Of a stretch of DNA of 64,000 nt, positions 34,421 to 43,929 are shown in pieces. Each line of letters opens with the position of its first letter. Position 1 is the stretch's first letter. The position numbers were made by a program, and so were the translations under genes. A model generated the notes under the pieces. The model was not told where the DNA came from. It saw only the letters and a list, made by a program, of their open reading frames with translations, and searched no databases. This stretch comes from Caecitellus pseudoparvulus (lineage: Eukaryota > Bigyra: Bicosoecida): assembly GCA_965644315.1 (NCBI GenBank), contig CBFFRQ010000032.1, positions 62,001 through 126,000 of the forward strand. Direction: 5' to 3'.

Positions 34421-35647
34421 TCAGGTCTGCACTCGCAGCTTGGCTGTTGTGAGAGCTTGCAAGACGCTGAGCTCGACGAGCACCTCTGTTTGCTTGTCCT
34501 TGTCTGTGAACTGCTCGATGGGGCTGTGCAGCAGACCGGCAGAGTGCGCGTGCAACTCTGCAGCAATGACGCCGCCACCCTCTTCGTTGGCTCGGTCCAA
34601 CACTTCTCCCAAGTACTGCAGACGCTGCAGTCGCAGCTGCAGTCGGTCCGAAGCTCGCCTTACGAAGCCCTGTGCCTGTGCAAACATTGAAGAGGCGGCT
34701 TCCCTGTCCTCTGCGAAACTTTCGCCCTCGTTAGAGGCAGTGGCGTTTGTGTGTGTCCCATTCACCTGCGCCGACAAGCTTGGTGGAGGACTGGGGGTGG
34801 GGAGCACCTCCAGGCACTCTTCTGTGGTATTCCCGGCTGTTTGGCAAGCCTGCATCGATGCGTTGTGTGCCGCTTGGGCGCTCTCGTGCCGGCGCTGCGC
34901 CTGGCGAAGTGCGCGGGCTTGCAACTTGGCTTGCAAGGCCGCCTGCTTCGCTTGGTGCACGGCAAGGGCCTGGCCATGCTCGACCTTTTCCAAGAGGTGC
35001 AGGGCATTTGCAGCTGGGCCCAGAGCGTCGTCCATGTCGCCAAAGAGGTCCATGCTCTTGACCCGGATTGCATCCACTTCGGCGGCGTACTGGGCTGCTC
35101 CCTTGTCGTCAGCAAAGTGCACATCAAATGGTACGGCAGCCCGGATGCCCTCAGGGAATACCCTCAGCGCTGGGAGTGCTTGTAGGGCAAACATGCCCAG
35201 GAAGGCCCGGTGCTTGCCGCAGTCGGCGAGCAAGACGTCCACGTTGTCCCCCTCAAACTCCGCAGGTAGGTCGGCAACGACCGACTTGAAGGCAGCCCAC
35301 CTCTGCACACACGGAACAGGGGATTTGAACCACACGAAGCGACGTCAAACGACAGTGCGTGCTAGGGAGGAAGCCCTTTCGACGTAAACCGGCCTCCACG
35401 CGCCTGCTGGCGGCCAAGTCGAGGGGCGTGGGCGGAAATCGACTCAACGCACCGGAAGCTCGGGGTTGTAGAACACCACGACGACCGTGGCTGACCCATT
35501 CAAGCGCTGCTGCAGAGCGTTTTTGTATGGCACAATGCTCTCTGGAAGGGGAGGGTCAGCCTGGGCCTCGGCACAGCAATGCGCGACGGCCGCCAGCACC
35601 AAGGATGCGATTGTGCAGGCCTTGGCGGCGTTTGAGCCGCTCCCCAT
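34421..35647 (-). CDS. Secreted/ER thioredoxin-fold protein lacking the CxxC site
   Basis: Exons 35647-35453 and 35302-34421; the intron is 150 nt (35303-35452, GTGCGT...TGCAG). The product is 358 residues. Residues 1-28 (MGSGSNAAKACTIASLVLAA...) are a signal peptide. A thioredoxin-like domain follows (about 35-125): a TVVVVFY strand, ELPRWAAFKSVV where the redox motif would be, NVDVLLADC, and a LPALRVFPEG segment with the conserved cis-Pro position. The CxxC pair is absent, so oxidoreductase activity is unlikely; PDI-family members without it act as chaperones. The rest is helical and Gln/Ala-rich with N-glycosylation sites. No KDEL-type tail is present. It is divergent from ARP2 (343 bp apart). 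Confidence 0.65.
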
Positions 35648-35990
35648 GCTGCGCAGAGCTCCAGTATGTCGTGCAGCGTGCTGGACACATCGGATGGAGT
35701 ACACATCTATCGTCCCTGGGCTGGTGTGATTTGTCTCCCTGTCAACGCTGCCGACTGGGAGCCACCCCCAGCAAGCTCGCTTGCGGCTCAAAGCTAACCC
35801 TCTCTCGCACCCCCCCTCCTCCCAGCAACCTGCAATGGGGGCGCAGATAACATGCGGGGAGGAGCGGGTGCTCGTGGTTGGCAAAACGATTGGACAACCA
35901 ACGTGCAGACGCAACGTCACCTTGCCTTGGCCTTGGCTGTCTGGAGTGCGTGGCAGGAAGTGCAGTGCAGCAGCGAGACACGCCGGAGCG
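35648..35990. other. Bidirectional promoter region (343 bp)
   Basis: This is the space between the start codons of the thioredoxin-fold gene (minus) and ARP2 (plus). It includes a C-rich tract near 35808-35823. In-frame ATGs upstream of the chosen ARP2 start (for example at 35835) occur here but would add a long non-homologous extension. No RNA gene is visible. Confidence 0.4.
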
Positions 35991-37379
35991 ATGGCTGCCA
36001 GCGAAGCTGCGCCCCCGCGCAGCATCCCCTCCATCAAGTCTTCTGTGGTGCGCCCTGATATCATCGTCTGCGACAATGGCACTGGGTACTTGAAGGCAGG
36101 TTTCGCCGGCGAAGAGCTGCCTCGGTTGACATGCCCCAGCATGGTGGGGCGCCCCATGCTGCGAGCGGACGAAGACCTCATCGAAGGGGTGGAGCTGAAG
36201 GTGAGTCAGTGCCCTATTGTATATATGGGCTGAGGTGTACCTGCTTGGGTGGGCAATCCGCACGGCTCGGCGCGCGCTGGCCTTGACGCCTTGGCTGTGC
36301 GTCTGGCGTGCTGGTCAATTCCCGCTGCTGCTTCGCTGCCTCAGGATGTCATGTTTGGAGACGAGGCAGCAGCTGCTCGCCAGGCGCTGGACATCAAGTA
36401 CCCCGTGGAGAACGGCATCATCAAGAACTGGGACGACATGGAGCTCATGTGGGACTACACCTTCTTCGACAAGCTGGGCCAGGAGCGCGGCGCCCTGGGC
36501 GACAAGCGCATCATGCTGACAGAGGCGGCCATGAACCCCAAGGCCAACCGTGAGCGCATGGTGGAGGTGATGGTGGAGAAGTACGGCTTCAACGCAGTGC
36601 AGGTTGCGACGCAGGCCATGCTGGTGCTGTACGCGCAGGGCACGACGACAGGCGTGGTGGTGGACTCCGGCGACGGTGTCACGCACGTCGTGGCGGTGTA
36701 CGAAGGCTTCGTGCCCCAGCACCTCGTCCGCCGCCTGGACGTCGCGGGGCGTCACTTGACAGACTACTTCATCAAGCTCCTGCTGCTGCGGGGGTATGCC
36801 TTCAACTCCAGCGCAGACTTCCACACTGTGCAGAGCATCAAGGAGAAGCACTGCTTCGTCGCGTACGACACGAAGCAGGAGCGGGAACTGGCTGCCGACA
36901 CGACCGTGCTGATGGAGAAGTACACCCTGCCTGACGGACGTGAGATCAGCATCGGCCAGGAGCGCTTCGAGGCGCCTGAGGCGCTGTTCAACCCTGGCTT
37001 GCTGGACCTGGAGAGCAAGGGGGTGGCGGACATGGTGTTTGACTGCATCAACAAGGCAGACATGGACATCCGTTCGTCGCTGTATGGGCGCATCGTGCTG
37101 TCTGGCGGCAGCACCATGTTCCCCGGCTTCCCTTCCCGCCTGGAAAAGGACTTGAAGGCGCTGTACAAGAAGCACGTGCGTGACGGCAGCGACGCGCCCA
37201 CGAGCAAGGTGAAGATTAAGGTGGAGGCGCCCCCTCGCCGCAAGCACATGGTGTTCTTGGGCGCCTCTGTCCTGGCCTCCACCACCGCGGAAATGCCGGC
37301 GGTGTGGGCTTCCAAGGCCGCCATCGAAGAGGAGGGAGTGGAGCGCGTCCTGGCATCCCTGGGGGGTGCAGTGCGCTAG
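35991..37379 (+). CDS. ARP2: Actin-related protein 2 (Arp2/3 complex)
   Basis: Exons 35991-36200 and 36345-37379 with a 144-nt intron (GTGAGT...CTCAG); the join reads [12 protein letters not shown], matching the family. The product is 414 residues (usual length about 390-400). Actin-fold phosphate motifs are present: IIVCDNGTG near residue 32 and [16 protein letters not shown]2-typical blocks include [40 protein letters not shown] and [14 protein letters not shown]2 forms the first two subunits of the daughter filament together with ARP3 when the complex nucleates branched actin. The N-terminus before the first actin strand is some 20 residues longer than usual. Upstream in-frame ATGs exist but are not supported by homology. 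Confidence 0.95.
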
Positions 37380-37560
37380 GTGGCAGGCGGAGGGTGAAGG
37401 GAGCCCTCAGAATGCATGCGCAGTGATGGAGGCCACTGGGCCGGCCGAGGTCTTGGAGCTGGCCGCTGCAGCCAAGCGCCAAAACCAAAACACTGGACCA
37501 TCAGGCGCCTGCCTTGGCGACGCGAGCTTGGCTGCACGAGGAGTTGCATGCGAGGCCGCC

Positions 37561-38691
37561 ATGGCGACTCGCGACTTGACCACCCGCTTCCTGCGGTGCC
37601 GGTCCAGCACTGCTACCAAGCGCCCACGGGATGCCAGCCAAACCGGCGCAGCGCTGCTGGGAGGCGGAAGTGCCGCTGAGGAGTCCCAGTGGGCTACAGG
37701 CTCCCTGGCTGGCATGCACCCGCAGTATGTTGACTTGATGGATGACGTGAATGCCGACATCGCCGGCATCAAGAGCCGCGGTGCGTGGGCGTGTTGGGCG
37801 TTGCAGGGAAGCGGCGAAACGCTGACCTGCACGGGGCCCCCCACACCCTGCGCGCGCAGTGGCTGACCTTGTGGAGCTGCATAATGATAGGCTAAAAGTG
37901 CAGTTTGATGAGAAGCAGGTGCGTGCTGGTGTCAGACAGCTGGCTGTCTGTCCTGCCGTGGCCCACGCCCGCTGCCGCCCTGGTGTGCAGGAGGTGGAGA
38001 AGGACCGGGAAATCGACGTCATGACCGCCCAGGTGACCATGCTCTTCCGCAATGCCAGTACGTGCAGTGCCGCCCTGTGCGGCGACTCTTCCAAGCACGT
38101 GGTGGCCTTTGCCCCGGCACAGGCAGCAAGCTGAAGCGCATCGCCCGCAGCAGTGACCGCGGCTCGTCGGCGGACGAGCGCGTGCGGCAGAACATCCAGC
38201 GGTCCCTGGCCAAGCGCCTTCACGAGCTGAGCGGGCAGTTCAGACAAGCACAGAAGAAGTACTTGGCGGAGCTGAAGGGGCTGAAGGACGGCGGCTCCGT
38301 GGACATGCTGGGTGGCGGCGGCGGCGGCGGCGCAGCGAGCAAGGATGTGGACATGGGTTTCAGCGCTGAGCAGATCCATGCCCTGGCAGAGATGGAGGAG
38401 AGCACCGAGTGGCGGGATCAGGAAATTGCCCGCATTGCCAAGAGCGTGGAGGAGCTGGCAGTGCTGTTCAAGGACCTGGCCACGTTGGTGGTGGAGCAGG
38501 GCACAATGCTGGACCGCATCGACTACAATGTGGAGCAGGCCCTGGAGCGCAGCAAGAAGGGCGTGGAGCAGCTGGAACAGGCAGAGAAGTACCAGAAGTC
38601 TGCGCGCCCGCTCAAGTGCATGGCGGTGCTCATGGTGCTCATCATCATTATGGTCGTCATCCTCATCCTGCAGCACACCGGGAGCAAGTGA
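37561..38691 (+). CDS. STX16: Syntaxin-16/Tlg2-type Qa-SNARE
   Basis: Four exons: 37561-37780, 37860-37918, 37991-38057 and 38123-38691. The introns are 79, 72 and 65 nt with donors GTGCGT, GTGCGT and GTACGT. The product is 304 residues, as expected for the family. It starts MATRDLTTRFL, the characteristic Tlg2/STX16 N-peptide that binds the SM protein Vps45. A Habc-type helical region follows, then the SNARE motif with the layer-0 Gln in LVVEQGTMLDRIDYNVEQAL. A C-terminal membrane anchor (LKCMAVLMVLIIIMVVILIL) ends the protein. The role is endosome-to-trans-Golgi vesicle fusion. A Gly-rich run (GGGGGGGAAS) lies in the linker before the SNARE motif. It is tail-to-tail with the RPC5 gene, 55 bp apart. 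Confidence 0.95.
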
Positions 38692-38746
38692 ACCCACCGT
38701 GCAATGCACACTGCAGCGCTGTCATGCATTCGCTCCCACGCGGCAG

Positions 38747-41341
38747 TCACCACTGCAGGGGGGCGTCGTCCCACTCCCCCGACTTGCGCACCCACCCCAC
38801 GCTGCGGTCAGACACCGCCAGCTCCGGCATGACCCGCTTGTAAGCCCCCTCAGACAGGCCACCCTCCACCGCCGCCTCCACTGCTGCTCGCACGTCAGCC
38901 TTCTTCAGCGACACTGTGGTGCCCTGTGCGAAGCGCCCGATGACGGCATCCCGGGTGCTGGCGTCAGCGGACGCGGGGTTGGACGGCGGCGTGTACACAC
39001 GCAGGGCGTGCGTGGACGCCTCCTCTGCCACCTCGTTCCTGCCCAACAGCTCACCCAGCGGGGCTTGGGGCAGCTCTGGGTCTGGCCAAGCCTCCTCGGC
39101 CTCGGCCAGGACGTCGGCTAGCACCCCACTGCCGGCCCCACGCACAGCGGCATCCACCACGAACATCAGGGCACCTCGCGGCAACGAGAGGTACCACGCA
39201 AGGGGTGCCGCTGCGGGGGGGTCTGCAGCGGCGTGCAGAGCTGCGTCAGGCAGCACGCCCGCAGCCAGGCCACGCACAGCTGCCTTGGGCTGGGGTGGCA
39301 GCGCACCCACATCCAGCAGCTCCTGCAAACCCTGCACACGCAGACGCCCAGCAAGGTACCGCACGCTGCAGACGCGCTGCCCACGAAGAGCTCCCTCCAG
39401 TGCAATGCGCAGCGCTCCGTACAACTCCTCCGCCGTGTGATGTGCCAGGCCAAGGGCGTCAGCGGCCGCTGGGGCAGACGAGGCTGCCTCGCCCCCCGCC
39501 CCAGTGGCCGCCGGCTCAGGCTGGGAGCGCAGGAAGGCGCGCAGCGTGTCAGCCCTGCGGTGCCACCACGCAGTCTCCGCCTCCACGACACCTGGGTACG
39601 CTGCTTGCAGAGCAGGCCCAGCGGTGGCGGCCTCTGGCAGCAGGTGCCACGAGGGCGACACGTCCACCCCCGGCGACACCACAGTCGTCTCTCGTGGCGT
39701 GTACCGAGCTGAGTTCAAGTTGGGCGTCTTCACTGCAATGCCCTTCAGCATGGCGGTGAGCAGAGACGGCGGCGTGCCGGTCAAGCGGCGGAGACGGGCG
39801 ATGGAGATGCCCTGCCGCCCAGGCAGGCCTTCTTGCAGCAGCGCATGCAGGAGGCAGTCGCGGACCATGTCCACGCGGTTCAACTCGGACATGCTGACAC
39901 GGGCAATGGGCGCCAGGAGGTCCAGGCGGTGTGGCGTGTGCAGGGGCAGGGTGAAGGCGGCAGCGTCGCTGGCGCCTCGCCTGCCGCCCCCCGCCTCCAA
40001 CGCCTCAGCCCGCGCCTCCGACGCCAGTGTCTCCACCAGCACCCGAATGGCCTTGCCATCCAGCCCCAAGTCCCCTGCAAACAGACGAAGGGTGGACGGC
40101 AGGACGATCCAGTGCTGTGTGCGCAGCACAAACAGGCCGTGAATGGGCCGAGCGAAGTGAAGTGCAGCAGACACCACCTCCTCCTCCACCACACCATCAG
40201 GCAACAGGGCCAACAAGGCAGGCAGGCTGAGGGCGGTGGCTCGCTTCAACAGGATGCCCACCATGTCGTGCAAGGGCAGTCGCCGGATGAGCGGCATGGG
40301 GACTTTCCCAGGGTCGGGCAGGTTGAACGCAGCAACTGCAGAGGCGCCCGACTCCTTCTGAGCCAGCTGCGTCACAGCTGCCGAGATGCCCGGCTGTGCA
40401 CCGATGCCAGTGGCCACTTGCACGGCACTGGCCAGCGCAGAGGCCTCGTCCAGGGCGTGCCCAGGCGCACCGCTCCCCCCCTTCCCCTCCTCCCCCACCA
40501 CGGCAGCTGGCTCCCCAGTGGCCTTGATGCTGTCCACATACTCCGCCGCCGGCACGTCAGCCGGCACAGGCGTCCCTGCCCACGCTGTGCCCAGCAACTT
40601 GGTCAGGGCGGCCTTGCTGCCTGGCGCAGTGGGGGCATGCACCTCCAGCGGCACGCGCTCGTCGCACTGGCGCAATTGCTCGGCGTATGCGTGTGAGTTC
40701 TTGCGCGCTGCAGCCGCACGCTGGGTCTCCCGTCGCCGCACACGTGTCTGTGAGAAGCACGGTGGCTGCAGTGTGCGCAGGTGTGCCAGGGAGGGGGCGG
40801 GCACCGCCCAGCACTCACCTCCACCTGGGTGATGCCGCCTCCCGGCGCAGCCTTCGTCTTGTCCGCGTACAGGTTGGGCAGGCCGGAGTCCACATGCACG
40901 AGGGAGGGTCGCAGCTGGTACATGCCGTGCACTGGTGCGACGTGCAGTGCGCCTGCGGTGTGGAGCGGGTGGGTACTGTTGGGCGCGGGTTGGGCTCGAA
41001 CAGGCGCACCACAACTCACCCTGGTGCATGGTGCCCAGAACGTAGTGCGTGCGCATGGGAGCCGGGTGGCAGTCAAAGGGCAACATTGACAGTCGGTTCC
41101 ACTCCTCTGCATCAGCATCGTAGTTCTTCGAGCGCTTGTCCAGCTCGTACTCCACAGTCAGCGTTTCGTTTGCCTCACGAAACTCCGCCGATGCAGGTGT
41201 CGCAAGGGGGGTCGCTGCGCTGCGCAAGTGCTGCTGAAGGATATAAACCTGTTGCAGCAACTCTGTCGACAGCACAACGGGCACCTCGTGCACGACTGGA
41301 TCGACGGCCTCTCCACCTGGCGTGCTATGGTGCGACGCCAT
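38747..41341 (-). CDS. POLR3E: RNA polymerase III subunit RPC5 (POLR3E/Rpc37-like)
   Basis: Exons 41341-41020, 40952-40819 and 40747-38747, with introns of 67 and 71 nt (both GTGAGT donors). The product is 818 residues. The first exon holds the family start VVHEVPVVLSTELLQQVYIL, and the splice restores THYVLGTMHQ|GALHVAPVHGMYQLRPS, the conserved dimerisation strand that pairs with RPC4. The middle contains ETQRAAAARKNSHAYAEQL and a PLIRRLPLHDMVGILLKRA helix; tandem winged-helix-like segments follow, including LFVLRTQHWIVLPS. The C-terminal 350 residues are more divergent. RPC5 with RPC4 forms the TFIIF-like subcomplex used in Pol III initiation, termination and reinitiation. The human protein is about 700 residues, so this one has a longer tail. 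Confidence 0.85.
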   Translation of the reverse strand: MASHHSTPGGEAVDPVVHEVPVVLSTELLQQVYILQQHLRSAATPLATPASAEFREANETLTVEYELDKRSKNYDADAEEWNRLSMLPFDCHPAPMRTHYVLGTMHQGELWCACSSPTRAQQYPPAPHRRRTARRTSARHVPAATLPRACGLRPAQPVRGQDEGCAGRRHHPGGGECWAVPAPSLAHLRTLQPPCFSQTRVRRRETQRAAAARKNSHAYAEQLRQCDERVPLEVHAPTAPGSKAALTKLLGTAWAGTPVPADVPAAEYVDSIKATGEPAAVVGEEGKGGSGAPGHALDEASALASAVQVATGIGAQPGISAAVTQLAQKESGASAVAAFNLPDPGKVPMPLIRRLPLHDMVGILLKRATALSLPALLALLPDGVVEEEVVSAALHFARPIHGLFVLRTQHWIVLPSTLRLFAGDLGLDGKAIRVLVETLASEARAEALEAGGGRRGASDAAAFTLPLHTPHRLDLLAPIARVSMSELNRVDMVRDCLLHALLQEGLPGRQGISIARLRRLTGTPPSLLTAMLKGIAVKTPNLNSARYTPRETTVVSPGVDVSPSWHLLPEAATAGPALQAAYPGVVEAETAWWHRRADTLRAFLRSQPEPAATGAGGEAASSAPAAADALGLAHHTAEELYGALRIALEGALRGQRVCSVRYLAGRLRVQGLQELLDVGALPPQPKAAVRGLAAGVLPDAALHAAADPPAAAPLAWYLSLPRGALMFVVDAAVRGAGSGVLADVLAEAEEAWPDPELPQAPLGELLGRNEVAEEASTHALRVYTPPSNPASADASTRDAVIGRFAQGTTVSLKKADVRAAVEAAVEGGLSEGAYKRVMPELAVSDRSVGWVRKSGEWDDAPLQW

Positions 41342-41547
41342 GCTGCGGCAGCTCAGCCGAATGCTCGCCCAGTGCACTGGCCTGTGCAAAACCCAACACC
41401 GTGCAGAATGTGGGACCGCTCTTGTCGCGCGCAGGGTGTGAATTTGATCACATCAACTCGTCGGCCGCAGAGGCCGGACTGGGTACAGGTGGATAGTGCT
41501 TGCCCCTCGTCGCAGCGTGCACTGCCAAAGCTGTGCCGAACCAGCTC

Positions 41548-43700
41548 ATGGCTGAAGGCGACGTGCAAGCCACAGCACAGGCGCTGCGCGCGGTGCTTGA
41601 ACTGCCTGCTGGCATTGAGCGCGTGCTGCATCGGCCGCCCTTCCGCTTCCTGCTGGATGTGGTGAAGGGGCTGCTCGCTGCAGGGTGCTTCCCGACGGAC
41701 TTGTTCACGGCTGAGGAACTGGACGAGACCAGGTACAAGGTCAAATCGCCTCCTGGCGCGTCCAAGTCTCGAAAAATAGCCTTTGTGGCCAAGCTGGTGG
41801 GACTGCTGTCTGCTGCAGGAGTGGAGGTCTGCGCTGTGCCAGCCAACGTTGTGGCTGGTAAGGCTGTGGCAGACACTCTGCAGCTTGTGCGGGTAAGTGG
41901 GGCGTGTGAAAGGGTCCTATTAGTATGCGCCTATCTTCACGCCGCTGCTTCCTGCGACACTTACAGAGCCTTGTGCGATTGGGGACTGAAGCAGAGCTAC
42001 AAGCGACGGCGAAACGCGCTCGAAACGGCACCCAGCGCCCGAGCACACCAGATCACTCAAGCAGCGTCCCAGCCTTGGACATGCGCCAAGTGGGTGAACA
42101 GACTCCACTTTCGCGTTCTGGTCTGCCAAGCAGGGCTGCTTCAGCCCGCCTCTCTGCGCACTCCTCGCCTCGCTCACCTGCTCGGGCAGACGCTGTCACC
42201 GCCTCGGACTCTGCTCGAGCCCTGTCCCTGCTCGGCCTGGACGCGACTGCGGGCCCACAACGTGCAGCAGAGCGTCCAGATCGAGTGTCTGTCTCCACCA
42301 TGGCCAAGAGCCTGCTTGGCATTCCTCAGTCTGGTCCTGGGGAAAGCAGTCAGCCGCCTCCACGCACGAGGCCCAGCACAGCCTCGGCACGCCCCACCCC
42401 TGCAACCCGTCACGAAACCACCCACCGCCCACAATCTGCACGCGCTGCACGCCAGAATGCAGTGCAGGGCGCTACAGGGTGGAGGCCTGGGCGCCGCAGG
42501 CCCCAGTCGGCAGCTGGCCAGCGCAGCACCAGCTCTCTCCTGCAGCAGCACGCCTCAGCCTGGGCAACATCAGCATCCGCTCACCGCCTGGGCACGACAC
42601 ATGTGGCAGGGGGGGTGGGCGGGGGCACCAGTACGCTAGCAGCTATCCTTGCCTCCAAGCCCCCTGCGTTGCGCACGAGTGACTCACACCAACGCAAGGC
42701 GGCCAGGGCAACCCTTGGCGCCCCTGACCTCGCACAGCCGAGCGTGGACGTGGATGCCCTGAGGCTGGCCTGCGAGCGGGGTGATGTCAAGGCGTGCCGT
42801 GCCAGTCTGTGGGGTGTGCCGGGGGACGGCGACCGGAGCAGCCTGGAGGGTCAGCGGGGACACTCAAACACACGGCGTCGACTGGCGGTGCAGGACACGT
42901 TGCGCAGTGACGCCTGTCGGGGCCTGGGTGGGTACACTCCTCTGCATTATGCTGCCCGTGCGCACAGCCCAGGCTGCATTTCCGCCCTGCTTGCAGCCGG
43001 TGCCACGGCGACTGACGCAGGCGTAGATCGGGTGCAACCACTGCATTTGGCATGCATACTGGGTTCGGGGGTGTCGCCAAAGGCAGCTGCAGCGTCGGTG
43101 CGCCTGCTGCTTGCCGCTGGTGCCGCGGTGAACGCTCAGGATGACACGGGGGAAACGCCCCTGCACGTCGCCGCTCGCACCGGCCACCGCGCCGCCGTCA
43201 CAGCCTTGTTATCTGCTGGTGCCTCCCTGCACGTCGTGGACCGCCTTGGCGATGCACCCTGGGAAGTGGCCTCCACAGCCGCACTGGCCACTGCTCTGAG
43301 GCCGGGCCAAGCCAGACCAAGCCATGCAGCGCCTCAGCGCAGCCTGTCCCTGCCGCAACTGCCACGCCCTGCACTGCACAAGGTGTGCAAGCTGGCAGGT
43401 GCAGATGTCCTGGCGCTTGCTTGCACGTCTGGTGTGTTGGCGTGGGTGGCAGAAGAGTCGGGGGCGCTTGCTGCGCGGCGAGGGGCGGCAGAGCGCAAAC
43501 CTGCAGTGGAGCGCGCCACGCCGCTTGTTCGAGGCTTGCGTCGGCCGTCTTCCAGCCGCACCCTATCCGCGGCTTCATCAGCAGGCTCTCTTGACCATGC
43601 GCCGGGCACTGCCGTGTTTCTGGCTGATGCAGGCATGTCCAGAGTCCACCAGCTGCTGCTGAAGGGGGGGGCATCCACCACCGGCAGGGGGCAGACCTAG
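41548..43700 (+). CDS. IFT54/MIP-T3-type N-terminal domain fused to ankyrin repeats
   Basis: Exons 41548-41892 and 41967-43700 (74-nt intron, GTAAGT...TACAG); 692 residues. Residues about 10-120 resemble the N-terminal calponin-homology-like domain of IFT54 (TRAF3IP1/MIP-T3): ERVLHRPPFRFLLDVVKGLL, a LFTAEELDETRYKV block, KSRKIAFVAKLVGLL and the closing PANVVAGKAVADTLQLV. In IFT54 this domain binds tubulin in the intraflagellar transport B complex. Instead of IFT54's Lys/Glu-rich linker and coiled coil, this protein has a Ser/Pro/Ala-rich linker and then about four ankyrin repeats (GGYTPLHYAARAH, VQPLHLACIL, ETPLHVAARTGH; about 42740-43300). A basic Ser-rich tail ends the protein. It is probably a flagellar or microtubule adaptor rather than true IFT54. 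It is divergent from RPC5 (206 bp). Confidence 0.7.
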
Positions 43701-43929
43701 CGCGGACAGAGCAGGGCTGCTTCGGGAAAAATTTAAGTCAAGGCACTCTTAACATGCCAACACCTATACTGTGAGGCTCCTCGTGCCTGATCACCCCCGG
43801 GCTTTGCCCGCTTCGCTCCAAGCAACGCAGCGAGGTTGAGGCCAGTGTCCTCACTCCAGCTCTGGTTTGCGCTGCGGCAGCACAATGCTGCCGCACGAAC
43901 GCTCGTAAAGCTCCCCAAGCGTTACGACA

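Noticed and set aside
35303-35452. An intronic tRNA gene
   Set aside because: Only a B-box-like sequence and a possible acceptor-like stem are present. The enclosed length is too short and there is no D arm or anticodon arm.
35781-35990. A longer ARP2 N-terminus using upstream in-frame codons
   Set aside because: The family starts only a few residues before the VCDNGTG motif, and the upstream codons show no similarity.
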